Origin: DATGKK01 sp035294725
GTDB taxonomy: Bacteria; Actinomycetota; Acidimicrobiia; Acidimicrobiales; Bog-793
DNA length: 39,275 nt
Assembly (NCBI GenBank): GCA_035294725.1
Contig: DATGKK010000034.1
Location: forward strand, 1 to 39,275
Reading direction: 5' to 3'
Position numbers and translations under genes: made by a program. This document shows, one piece after another, positions 6,627 to 14,599 of this stretch. Under the pieces are notes generated by a model, which worked only from the letters and a program-made list of their open reading frames with translations, searched no databases and was not told the DNA's origin. The number at the start of each line of letters is the position of its first letter. Position 1 is the stretch's first letter.

Positions 6627-9098
6627 CTAAGAGCGCCACCCGGCGGGCTCGGCGGCCTCGTCCGGTGGGGCGGCCTCGTCCGGTGAGGGCGGGGCAGCGG
6701 CTCCCGCCCCCATCTCGATGCGGCTCGTCTCGCCCGTTGCCTCGTCGTGCCGGTGCCCGCCGCTTGCTTCGAGCTGAGCGCCGCCCTCGCGATGCAGCCG
6801 CCAACGGTGGTGGCGCTCGGTGCCCGGGTAGCCCATCCCCGCCTCGATGTGGCGGGGCCACCAGTTCCAGCGGCCGAGCAGCACGACCGTCGAGGGGACG
6901 AGCAGTGTGCGGACGAGGAAGGTGTCCATCAGGATCCCGAGCGCGAGACCCACCCCGATGTTCTCCACCTGCCCGCCGCTCGGCCCGGAGGCGCCGGCGA
7001 AGGCGAGCACCCCGAAGCTGCCGGCAAGGACGAGCCCGGCCGAGGTGATCGTCGGGCCGGAGGCGCCGACGGCCCGGATCACGGCCTCTTTCAGGGTGTG
7101 GTCGTGCGCCTCCTCCCGGATGCGCGTCATGACGAGGATGTTGTAGTCCTCGCCCAGCGCGAGCAGGAAGATGAACATGAGGAACGGCAGGAGGAACGTG
7201 AGGCCGCCCGAGCTGCCGAGCTTCACGAAGATGATGGTGGCGAGGCCGAGAGCGGCCAGGTAGCTGAGGACCACGCTCGCGATCAGGTAGAGCGGTGCGA
7301 CGAGACTGCGCAGCACGAGGGCGAGCAGGACCGCGATCAACAGCGCGGCGATGGGCACGATGTGGGTGAGGTCGGAGTCGGACGTCGAGGAGATGTCGGC
7401 GAGAGCCGGTGCCTCGCCCGCGGCGCCCCAGTCCCTCGCACCGACCGAGCGCGCGGCGCGGGCGAGGGCGGCCCGGATCTCCGGCACGGCGGCGAGAGCC
7501 TTCGTGCCGCCCGGGTTCCCGGCGGTGAGGCCGGCTGCGAACTGGATGATGGTCCCGCTCCCGCTCACGTACTGGGCGTCGGCCCGGTAGAGCTCGTAGA
7601 GCGGCAGCGGCACCCGGCTGTGGGGAGGGGGAACCGGAGTGAGGAGGCGGGGTGGCCCGAGCTCTCGCCTCAGCGTGGTGAGCTCGGCCGGGGAGATCGC
7701 CGAGCCGTTCGGGCTGAGGGGAGAGTTGATCGTCGTGAACAGGCCGCTCGCCCTGAGCGAACGCTCGATCGTCGTGATCTGCCCAGGATCCGCGTAGGCC
7801 GAGCGCCTCAGCTCGACGACGAGGTTGGTCGGGTTGGCACTCGACTGGGCGAAGTACCTCTTCACGACGGCGTCGCCCTTCGCGGCAGGCGTGTGGGCCG
7901 GGGCGTTCTCCGCCCCCGCGAAGCCCGACGGCGTGTACCAGGCGGCGCCGGCGGCCATGGCGCCGAAGACGAGGACGCCGATCACGAGCGTGGGAGCGGG
8001 ACGGGCGACGATGCGGCCGGCGACCCGCCCCCACCAACCGACCTGGTTCTGGCCGTGCCGGGGGCGCGAGGGCCAGAAGACGGCACGGCCGAGTATGGCG
8101 AGCAGCGCCGGGAGCAGGGTGAGGCCGGCGAGGAGCATGGTGGCGATCCCGATGGCGAGCGGCACGCCGAGGTCGTGGTAGATGCCGAAGGTGGCGAGGG
8201 TCAGGCTGAGCAGGGCGATGATCACGGTGCCGGCCGACGCCGTGATCGACTCGCCGACGCGCTCGACGGCGAGTGCGACCGCCTCCTTCGGGTCGAGCCC
8301 GTCGCGGATCCCTTCCCGCACGCGGTAGACGAGGAACAGGCCGTAGTCGGTACCCGCTCCGAGCACGAGCACGATCAGCAGGAGCTGTGTGACCTCGGAG
8401 ACCTTCACCACGCCCTGCGAGGCGATCTCGCCGATGATCGCGCCGGCCACGGTCAGCACCAGCGCTGCCGGCAGCAGCGTCACGAACGGGGCGAGGACCG
8501 AGCGGAAGATGAGGAAGAGCAGGACGATGATGAACAGGATCGACAGGCCCTGGGTGGCGCTCCCGGTCGTCTTCGACTGCTGGTTCTGGTAGACGGCGTC
8601 GGCGACCTGGCCCGTGACGTAGAAGTGGAGCCCCGCCGGCGCCCGGGCCCGCGAGAACGAGTCGATGATGGAGAGCACGAGGCTCTTTTCCTGCTGGGGA
8701 TCGAAGTTCGACGAGCGGCTGAGCGCGCTGAGCAGCACGGCCTTGTGGCCGGGGGCCTCGCCGAGGAACTGGACCCGGCTGATGCCTGGGAGCTTCTTCA
8801 TAAGGGCCGCCTGGCGCTGGACGGCGAGCAGGTCCGCCGGCGTGAGGGCGCCGCTCGAGCGAGTGGCGACGACGTCGACCGGCTCCGAGCTCTCCTTGCC
8901 GAGGAGAGGCTGCGCGAGGTCAGCCGCCCGGACGTCCGGCGAGTTGGCCGGGAGGAAGGCCGTGTTCTGGTTGTTCACCTGGCTTGCCAGCGTCGGGAGC
9001 CCGCGCACGACGGCGACGGCGGCAAGGATCCAGACGAGCAGGATCACCCAGCGGTACTTGACAGTGGCCCTGCCAAGCCCGCGGTAGAACGCGTGCAT
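6627..9098 (-). CDS. MmpL/RND-family membrane transporter
   Basis: An 823-residue transporter in the usual MmpL layout. There is a first membrane helix (residues ~15-37), a large extracytoplasmic porter domain, a bundle of five helices, then the same arrangement repeated. The first half carries GTDYGLFLVYRVREG near residue 252 and the second half GEDYNILVMTRIREEA near residue 649. These are the Asp-Tyr motifs that relay protons in this family. MmpL proteins export lipids, siderophores or toxic compounds across the inner membrane. The last ~70 residues are a charged, low-complexity cytoplasmic tail including the repeat PDEAAPPDEAAEP. A TetR regulator lies nearby. The cargo cannot be predicted. 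Confidence 0.92.
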   Translation of the reverse strand: MHAFYRGLGRATVKYRWVILLVWILAAVAVVRGLPTLASQVNNQNTAFLPANSPDVRAADLAQPLLGKESSEPVDVVATRSSGALTPADLLAVQRQAALMKKLPGISRVQFLGEAPGHKAVLLSALSRSSNFDPQQEKSLVLSIIDSFSRARAPAGLHFYVTGQVADAVYQNQQSKTTGSATQGLSILFIIVLLFLIFRSVLAPFVTLLPAALVLTVAGAIIGEIASQGVVKVSEVTQLLLIVLVLGAGTDYGLFLVYRVREGIRDGLDPKEAVALAVERVGESITASAGTVIIALLSLTLATFGIYHDLGVPLAIGIATMLLAGLTLLPALLAILGRAVFWPSRPRHGQNQVGWWGRVAGRIVARPAPTLVIGVLVFGAMAAGAAWYTPSGFAGAENAPAHTPAAKGDAVVKRYFAQSSANPTNLVVELRRSAYADPGQITTIERSLRASGLFTTINSPLSPNGSAISPAELTTLRRELGPPRLLTPVPPPHSRVPLPLYELYRADAQYVSGSGTIIQFAAGLTAGNPGGTKALAAVPEIRAALARAARSVGARDWGAAGEAPALADISSTSDSDLTHIVPIAALLIAVLLALVLRSLVAPLYLIASVVLSYLAALGLATIIFVKLGSSGGLTFLLPFLMFIFLLALGEDYNILVMTRIREEAHDHTLKEAVIRAVGASGPTITSAGLVLAGSFGVLAFAGASGPSGGQVENIGVGLALGILMDTFLVRTLLVPSTVVLLGRWNWWPRHIEAGMGYPGTERHHRWRLHREGGAQLEASGGHRHDEATGETSRIEMGAGAAAPPSPDEAAPPDEAAEPAGWRS

Positions 9099-9268
9099 TA
9101 CCGATACCTTTCCTCGCGAGAACGAAGCCCCCGCAGCGCGACGGCACCGCGGACCGGCATCCCGGCTGCCGTCGATCGAGCTGCCCCGTGCCGGAGCGCA
9201 ACCCTACTGCACGGCAGGCTGGGACCCACCGCGGGCCAGGCGAGGCCGCGGCCGCTGCCGCGGGCCGG

Positions 9269-9637
9269 TCAGTGGTCGACCCGGTCCGGTAGGTCCTGGC
9301 GAACGAGGTCAGGGTAGAGGCCGGCGTCGAAGGCTTCGACGAAGGCCCTCACGGCCGGAGGGACGCGCACGGCGGCCCACAGGCAGCCGTAGCCCGCCCT
9401 CCGCCCGAGCACGACGAGATGATGCCCGACCCAGACCCTGCGGACCTCGGGGTCGGAGCCGGCCACGGCGCAGAGCAGCGCCGCCACCGGTGAGTCGCCG
9501 ACGACCCGCGGCCGGCCGAGAGCACGAAGCCCGCGCAGCGTCGTGGCGACCTCGGGCGGGCTGTTGCCAAGCGACCTCAGCAGCAACCGGACGTGGGAGC
9601 GGAGACTGCCTCCCTCGATCGGTTGGCACCATTCCAT
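9269..9637 (-). CDS. Small protein of unknown function
   Basis: A 122-residue protein that I do not recognise. It starts MEWCQPIEGGS and has a regular hydrophobic pattern (PVAALLCAVAGSD, VWVGHHLVVLGRRAGYGCLW) suggesting a small soluble alpha/beta domain. There is no signal peptide or clear membrane helix. ATG at 9637 is preferred because GAGGTGG stands immediately upstream as a ribosome-binding site. The frame can be extended to an ATG at 9661, but that falls inside a 29-base tandem duplication of the same start region. It lies between dnaE2 and mmpL on the same strand. The gene is plausible rather than proven. Confidence 0.5.
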   Translation of the reverse strand: MEWCQPIEGGSLRSHVRLLLRSLGNSPPEVATTLRGLRALGRPRVVGDSPVAALLCAVAGSDPEVRRVWVGHHLVVLGRRAGYGCLWAAVRVPPAVRAFVEAFDAGLYPDLVRQDLPDRVDH

Positions 9638-9680
9638 GGCCACCTCATTCTTTGGCAGCATTCCATGGCTACCTCATCCT
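9623..9680. repeat. 29-base tandem duplication over a translation start
   Basis: Two adjacent 29-base copies (9623-9651 and 9652-9680) differ at only three positions. Each contains, on the minus strand, GAGGT-GCC-ATGGAATG, meaning a ribosome-binding site plus an ATG. Because 29 is not a multiple of three, the outer copy's ATG is in a different frame from the gene that the inner copy starts. Confidence 0.85.
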
Positions 9681-9774
9681 ATCGTGTCACGATGCGTGAG
9701 TACACCCCCGTTCCTCGGCCGTTCACACGCAGAACCGCCGCCGAAACGCCCCTTGTGAGTCCGTCGCCACGCCG

Positions 9775-12700
9775 TCAGCGGAAGTCGCGGGACTTCACTG
9801 CGAGCGCCTGGAGCTCGACCGACTCGAGCCGCTCGGCGACGAGGTTGACCGACGAGAGCGCCTCGGGGTTTCCCCCCTCTGCTCGCTCGGCCCGCCCGTG
9901 CACGAGCATCACGACGGCGGACCGGGCCACTGTCCGGTAACGGACCCACAGGCCGGTCGAGCAGACGACGTTGACGAGGCCGGTCTCGTCCTCCAAGTTG
10001 ACGAAGGTGACACCGCCGGCCGTCGCCGGGCGCTGGCGGTGCGTCACGATCCCTGCCACCGACACGTGCGCCCCGTCTTCGAGATGGAGAAGGGACGAGA
10101 TCGTCACCACCCCTCGTGCCGCCAGCGCGTCCCTCACGAACGACATCGGGGACGGGCCGGTTGACAGCCCGAGCACGGAGAGGTCCGCGGCCATCTCCTC
10201 GTAGGGGGTCATCTCCGGCAGGGGAGGCGCTACCGTGCCGACGACCGTTCCGGGCAGGCGGTCGGGGCGAGACTGGGCGGCCGCCCCCGAGATCCACAGC
10301 GCCTCCCGCCGCGACATGCCCGTGACGGCACCGGCCGTCGAGAGGGCCTCGAGCGCCGCCCGGCTCGCCCCGCTCCGGCGGGCGAGGTCCTCGAGGTCCT
10401 CGTAGGGCTGGCCCTCGGCGATCCGCTCGGCGAGGTCGGCCCCGATCCCTTTCACCGAGGAGAGCCCGAGCCGCACCGCAGGATCAGGACGAGAGGGGTC
10501 GACGGGCTCGAGGCTGGCCAGGGCCTGGCTCCGGTTCACCTCCGGCCCGCGAACGACGACGCCGTGACGGCGTGCGTCCGCCACGAGGCTGTGCGGCGCC
10601 CAAAACCCCATCGGCTGCGAGTTGAGCAGCCCGGCGAGGAAGGCGGCCGGGTACCGCAGCTTCAGCCAGGCGCTCACGTAGACGAGATAGGCGAACGAGA
10701 CCGAGTGGCTCTCGGGGAAGCCGAAGTTGGCGAAGGCCCGGAGCTTGTCCCAGATCTCCTCGGCGACGGGCCCGGTGATGTTGCGCGCTGCCATCCCGGC
10801 AAAGAGGCGCTCGCGCAGGCGCTCCATGCGGGCAGCGGAGCGCTTCGCCCCCATCGCCTGGCGGAGCTGGTCGGCCTCGGCCGCCGTGAAGCCCGCCGCG
10901 TCGATCGCCATCTCCATCAGCTGCTCCTGGAACAGCGGCACCCCGAGCGTCTTTCTCAAGCTGCGCTCGAACACCGGGTGGAGGAAGGTCACTGGCTCGA
11001 ACCCGTTGCGCCGCCGGATGTAGGGATGGACCGAGCCACCCTGGATCGGACCCGGGCGGATGAGGGCCACCTCGACGACGAGGTCGTAGAACTCCTTCGG
11101 CTGGAGCCGGGGCAGCGTCGCCATCTGCGCCCGGCTCTCGACCTGGAAGACCCCCACCGAATCCCCCCGGGAGAGCATCTCGTACACCTCGGGCTCCTGG
11201 GGGATGGCCGCCATGTCGAGCTCGTCGCCGTGGTACTCCCGCACGAGGTCGATCGTGCGGTGGAGGACCTCGAGCATGCCGAGGCCGAGCAGGTCGAATT
11301 TGACGAGCCCGACGGCGGCGCAGTCGTCCTTGTCCCACTGGAGCACGCTGCGGTTCTCCATCCGCGCCCACTCGACCGGGCAGACCTCGGAGACCGGGCG
11401 GTCGCAGATCACCATCCCGCCCGGGTGGATGCCGAGATGGCGCGGGAAGCCTTCGAGCTCGGCGGCCGTGGCGAGCACCGGGAGAGGGATGCCAGCCACG
11501 GGCTCGGAGCCGCCCGGGCCGGCGGGCTCCCGGGCCACGTCGTCGCGGCCGGGCTGAAGGGGGTCAGGGGGCCTCCGCCCAGCACGGGCGCCCCGCGTGG
11601 CGCCGGGCGCCGGGCGCCCGGAGGGCCTGCGGCCACTGGCGAGAGAGCTCCACTGGTCGACCTGCTTCGCCCAGCGGTCCACCTGGCCCGGGGGGTGGCC
11701 GAAGGCCTTCCCGGCGTCACGGATGGCGGAGCGGGCTCGGTAGGTGACCGTGACGGCGACGAGGGCGGCGCGCTCTCGCCCGTAGCGGCCGTAGACGTAC
11801 TGGATGACCTCCTCGCGCCGCCCGCTCTCGATGTCCACGTCGATGTCGGGCGGGCCGTCCCGCTCGGGAGAGAGGAAGCGCTCGAACAAAAGGCCGAGGC
11901 GGACGGCGTCCGCGTTCGTGATGCCGAGGACGTAGCAGACCGCCGAGGAGGCGGCCGATCCCCGGCCCTGGCAGTAGATCCCGCTCGACCGGCAGAACTC
12001 GACGATGTCGAAGACGACGAGGAAGTAGCCCGGGAAGCCGAGCTGCTCGATCATCTCGAGCTCGTGGTCGAGCTGGCGCCACGCCCCGGGCACGGTCTCG
12101 GCGCCGCGCGTCCCGTAACGCCGGGGAGCCCGCTCCTCGACGAGGGCGCGCAGGTAGCTCATCTCGGTGTGCCCCTCCGGCACCGGGAAGTCGGGCAGCC
12201 TCGGGGCGACGAGCTGGAGGTCGAAGGCACAGGCCCGGCCGAGCTCGGCGGCGAGCTCGACGGCGCCGGGGTACCGGGCGAACCGGCGCGCCTGCTCTGC
12301 CCCTGAGCGCAGGTGGGCCGAGGCCCCCGCGGGCAGCCACCCGTCCAGGTCGTCGAGCGACCTGCCGGATCGGATGGCGGCAAGCACCGTGGCGAGGCGG
12401 CGGTCGGCCGGGCGTGCGTAGTGGACGACGTTCGTCGCGATGGCAGGGACGCCCCTGCGGGCCGCCAGCTCGGCCAGCGCGTCGTTGCGAGCTCCGTCGA
12501 TGGGGTCGCCGTGGTCCCAGAGCTCGGCGACGACGTGGTCACGGCCGAAGTGCGCCACGAGGCGGTCGAGCTCCCGGGCGGCCGCCGCCGGCCCCTGCTC
12601 GACAAGTGCGCGCGGCACCCCCCCCTTGCGGCAACCGGTCAGCACCAGGAGATGCCCGCCGGCGAGCTCGGCAAGGCGCTCGAGGCGGTGCGCCGGGCGC

Positions 12701-13050
12701 AGCTTCTCGCCGCCAGCGAGGTGGGCCTCGCTGATCGCCCGGGCAAGCCGCCCGTAGCCGTCGGGGTCGCGGGCGATGAGCACGAGGTGGTCGCCCTCGG
12801 GGTCCGGGACTCTCGTCCGGGGAGCGGCCGGGGCGCCGCCGGCGAGGGCGACCTCGGCCCCGAAGACGGTCGGGAGCCCTGCCTCCCTTGCCGCCTCGAA
12901 GAAGCGGACGACTCCGTACAGCCCCTCGTGGTCGGTGAGGGCGAGCGCCTCGAGCCCGAGCCCGGCCGCCTCGGCGACGAGCTCCTCGGGGTGCGAGGCG
13001 CCGTCGAGGAAGCTGAAGCTCGAGTGGCAGTGGAGCTCCGCGTACCGCAC
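9775..13050 (-). CDS. dnaE2: Error-prone DNA polymerase III alpha subunit DnaE2
   Basis: A 1091-residue C-family polymerase used in damage tolerance with ImuA' and ImuB. The N-terminal PHP domain begins AELHCHSSFSFLDGAS and continues with LTDHEGLYG. The polymerase core has QGRGSAASSAVCYVLGIT and the catalytic aspartates in PDIDVDIESGRR, followed by RHLGIHPGGMVICDRPV, DLLGLGMLEVL and the helix-hairpin-helix region GIGADLAERIAEG. An OB-fold-like C-terminus includes GIVTHRQRPATAGGVTFVNL. About 50 Arg/Pro/Gly-rich residues (roughly 455-520) interrupt the core, where other family members have a short loop. The start is GTG at 13050, with an SOS box 22 bases upstream. The identification is certain. 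Confidence 0.97.
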   Translation of the reverse strand: MRYAELHCHSSFSFLDGASHPEELVAEAAGLGLEALALTDHEGLYGVVRFFEAAREAGLPTVFGAEVALAGGAPAAPRTRVPDPEGDHLVLIARDPDGYGRLARAISEAHLAGGEKLRPAHRLERLAELAGGHLLVLTGCRKGGVPRALVEQGPAAAARELDRLVAHFGRDHVVAELWDHGDPIDGARNDALAELAARRGVPAIATNVVHYARPADRRLATVLAAIRSGRSLDDLDGWLPAGASAHLRSGAEQARRFARYPGAVELAAELGRACAFDLQLVAPRLPDFPVPEGHTEMSYLRALVEERAPRRYGTRGAETVPGAWRQLDHELEMIEQLGFPGYFLVVFDIVEFCRSSGIYCQGRGSAASSAVCYVLGITNADAVRLGLLFERFLSPERDGPPDIDVDIESGRREEVIQYVYGRYGRERAALVAVTVTYRARSAIRDAGKAFGHPPGQVDRWAKQVDQWSSLASGRRPSGRPAPGATRGARAGRRPPDPLQPGRDDVAREPAGPGGSEPVAGIPLPVLATAAELEGFPRHLGIHPGGMVICDRPVSEVCPVEWARMENRSVLQWDKDDCAAVGLVKFDLLGLGMLEVLHRTIDLVREYHGDELDMAAIPQEPEVYEMLSRGDSVGVFQVESRAQMATLPRLQPKEFYDLVVEVALIRPGPIQGGSVHPYIRRRNGFEPVTFLHPVFERSLRKTLGVPLFQEQLMEMAIDAAGFTAAEADQLRQAMGAKRSAARMERLRERLFAGMAARNITGPVAEEIWDKLRAFANFGFPESHSVSFAYLVYVSAWLKLRYPAAFLAGLLNSQPMGFWAPHSLVADARRHGVVVRGPEVNRSQALASLEPVDPSRPDPAVRLGLSSVKGIGADLAERIAEGQPYEDLEDLARRSGASRAALEALSTAGAVTGMSRREALWISGAAAQSRPDRLPGTVVGTVAPPLPEMTPYEEMAADLSVLGLSTGPSPMSFVRDALAARGVVTISSLLHLEDGAHVSVAGIVTHRQRPATAGGVTFVNLEDETGLVNVVCSTGLWVRYRTVARSAVVMLVHGRAERAEGGNPEALSSVNLVAERLESVELQALAVKSRDFR

Positions 13051-13072
13051 CCCACCGAACTTAGCCTCTTTA

Positions 13073-13086
13073 CGAACGTATGTTCG
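13073..13086 (-). promoter_or_regulatory. LexA-type SOS box upstream of dnaE2
   Basis: CGAACGTATGTTCG matches the actinobacterial/Gram-positive LexA box CGAAC-N4-GTTCG. It lies 22 bases before the GTG of dnaE2. On the minus strand a TAAGTT hexamer 7 bases before the GTG could be the -10, which would place the box over the -35, where bound LexA would block RNA polymerase. Confidence 0.88.
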
Positions 13087-13128
13087 ATAGACGGCAGGGC
13101 TCGCCCCGGGCCCGGCCCGCTCGCTGAG

Positions 13129-13599
13129 TTAGGCGCCGGGGCTCTGCGCGGGCGAGGGCTCCTGGTACCTCGCCACGGAGAAGCCGAGCAGCACCGGGAT
13201 GTCGACGGCGAACACCACGATGAGCGCCGTCATCACTCCGAGCAGCGCACCGCGCGTGCCGTCGTAGACCATCACGTACTCGATCATCCCGGCGATCACG
13301 ACGTAGGCGAGCCCCGCCCAACCGGCCACCCGCCAAAAGACGTGCCAGGCGAAGTCGGAGAGGCGGGCGAGCAGGACGGCGTTCACGACGAGCCCGGCAG
13401 CGGCGGCCGAGACCAGCCCGACGGGAAGGCCGAGCGCGGCGGGGCGCGGCAGGTGCGCCGCCACGTCGATGCCGCCCGCGAGCGCGAGCGCCATCACTGC
13501 GATCGCGATGCTCGAGACGGGTGGCATCGGCCGCGCCGCGAGCGGGCCGAGCGGTGGCGGACCCTCAGGACGGGCCGGAGCGCCGCTCAGGCCGGCCAT
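13129..13599 (-). CDS. Integral membrane protein, four predicted helices
   Basis: A 156-residue protein of unknown function. After a Pro-rich N-terminus of about 25 residues there are four hydrophobic segments: SSIAIAVMALALAGGI, GLVSAAAAGLVVNAVLLA, VFWRVAGWAGLAYVVIAG and GVMTALIVVFAVDIPVLLG. It lies 16 bases after another membrane protein on the same strand, suggesting a shared operon and possibly a shared complex. No family is recognised and no catalytic residues stand out. Confidence 0.7.
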   Translation of the reverse strand: MAGLSGAPARPEGPPPLGPLAARPMPPVSSIAIAVMALALAGGIDVAAHLPRPAALGLPVGLVSAAAAGLVVNAVLLARLSDFAWHVFWRVAGWAGLAYVVIAGMIEYVMVYDGTRGALLGVMTALIVVFAVDIPVLLGFSVARYQEPSPAQSPGA

Positions 13600-13615
13600 C
13601 GCCTGACCCGGAGCC

Positions 13616-14239
13616 TCACCACGTCGCGATCCTCGTCATGATCACGAGGGTGGCGATCTGCATGAGACCGGTGATCCCGGCCGTGTAGATGAAGCGCCTC
13701 ATCAGCTTCTGGATGAGCGCGACGTCGGGCACGGGCTTGCGCATCTCGAACAGCACGGCGAGGTTCGCCGGCTCGAGCAGCCCGAGCGCGATCACGGCCA
13801 TGACGGCGACCACGATCATCGAGGCCGTGATCCACCAGTGCTGGGGGTAGGGCAGCCCGAGGTTGCCGAGCTGGCGGGCGAGCTGCCAGCCCGAGGCGAG
13901 GGTCATCGTGACGAGGGTCGGCATCAGCAGGACCATCTTCGGCATGAACCGGGCGGAGAACTCGGCCCGGGCTGCGGGAGAGAGGCGACCGAGGATGGGG
14001 CCGAGGATGAGCCCGACGAACAGGTCCACCCCGGTCCACAGCCCGCCGCCGACGACGTGGTACCAGTCGATCGCCCAGTGCCAGTTGCCGGCGATCGACA
14101 CGACGAGCCCGACGATGACGATCGCGACGAGGGGCAGTCCCCTCACCGGCACGACCGCCGGCACGACCCGTTCGGCGGGGGCGTGCCCGGCACCGGGCGG
14201 CGCGGAAGGCGGAGCCGGGGCGGCGATCGTGTCGGCCAT
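13616..14239 (-). CDS. Integral membrane protein, CopD/DUF2269-like in appearance
   Basis: A 207-residue protein with five to six hydrophobic segments after a Pro/Ala-rich N-terminus. The stretch WYHVVGGGLWTGVDLFVG, with a His before a Gly-rich helix, and the later LASGWQLA and YTAGITGLMQIATLVIM segments recall CopD/DUF2269-type membrane proteins. In those, membrane histidines may bind haem or copper. The resemblance is weak and unproven. Its ATG overlaps the stop of the preceding cupin gene by one base (TGATG), indicating coupled translation. Neighbours are a cupin and a two-component system upstream and another membrane protein downstream. Confidence 0.72.
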   Translation of the reverse strand: MADTIAAPAPPSAPPGAGHAPAERVVPAVVPVRGLPLVAIVIVGLVVSIAGNWHWAIDWYHVVGGGLWTGVDLFVGLILGPILGRLSPAARAEFSARFMPKMVLLMPTLVTMTLASGWQLARQLGNLGLPYPQHWWITASMIVVAVMAVIALGLLEPANLAVLFEMRKPVPDVALIQKLMRRFIYTAGITGLMQIATLVIMTRIATW

Positions 14240-14595
14240 CAGGGGCTCACCCTCCCGAAGTCGTCCTCGAGCCGGACGATGTCGTCTTCGCCGAAGTACT
14301 CGCCGTGCTGGACCTCGATGAACACGAGGGTCGCTGTCCCCGTGTTCTCGATCCGGTGCGCCACGCCGACGCCGATGTCGACGGCGCTGCCGGGCCTCAC
14401 CGCCACGACCTCGCCGTCGAGGGTCACGCGGCCCTCGCCCGACACGACGAACCAGTGCTCCGCCCGCCTCGAGTGGGACTGGTAGCTGAGCCGGCGACCG
14501 GGCTCGACGAGGATGCGCTTCACCTTGTGGCCGTCGGCATCGTCGAGCACCGTGTAGCTCCCCCACGGGCGGTGATCGTGCTCGAGGCTCGTCAC
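14239..14595 (-). CDS. Single-domain cupin, mannose-6-phosphate isomerase type II C-terminal-like
   Basis: A 118-residue cupin closely resembling the C-terminal cupin of ManC/AlgA-type bifunctional enzymes. Visible features are RPWGSYTVLDD, KRILVEPGRRLSYQSHSRRAE with a possible metal-binding His, EHWFVVSGEGRVTLDGE, and VGVAHRIENTG with another metal-site His. There is no nucleotidyltransferase domain, so it may be a stand-alone isomerase or a sugar-binding regulator. GTG at 14595 leaves a small gap after the sensor kinase; an in-frame ATG at 14631 would overlap the kinase by about 30 bases. It is coupled by TGATG to the next membrane protein. Confidence 0.82.
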   Translation of the reverse strand: MTSLEHDHRPWGSYTVLDDADGHKVKRILVEPGRRLSYQSHSRRAEHWFVVSGEGRVTLDGEVVAVRPGSAVDIGVGVAHRIENTGTATLVFIEVQHGEYFGEDDIVRLEDDFGRVSP

Positions 14596-14599
14596 ACCG

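Noticed and set aside
6747..9317. 856-codon open frame antisense to the MmpL gene
   Set aside because: It reads as low-complexity Arg/Glu/Asp/Gly sequence, the expected mirror of a high-GC membrane protein gene; no domain is visible.
10564..12306. 580-codon open frame antisense to dnaE2
   Set aside because: It mirrors the codon bias of dnaE2 and shows no protein motifs.
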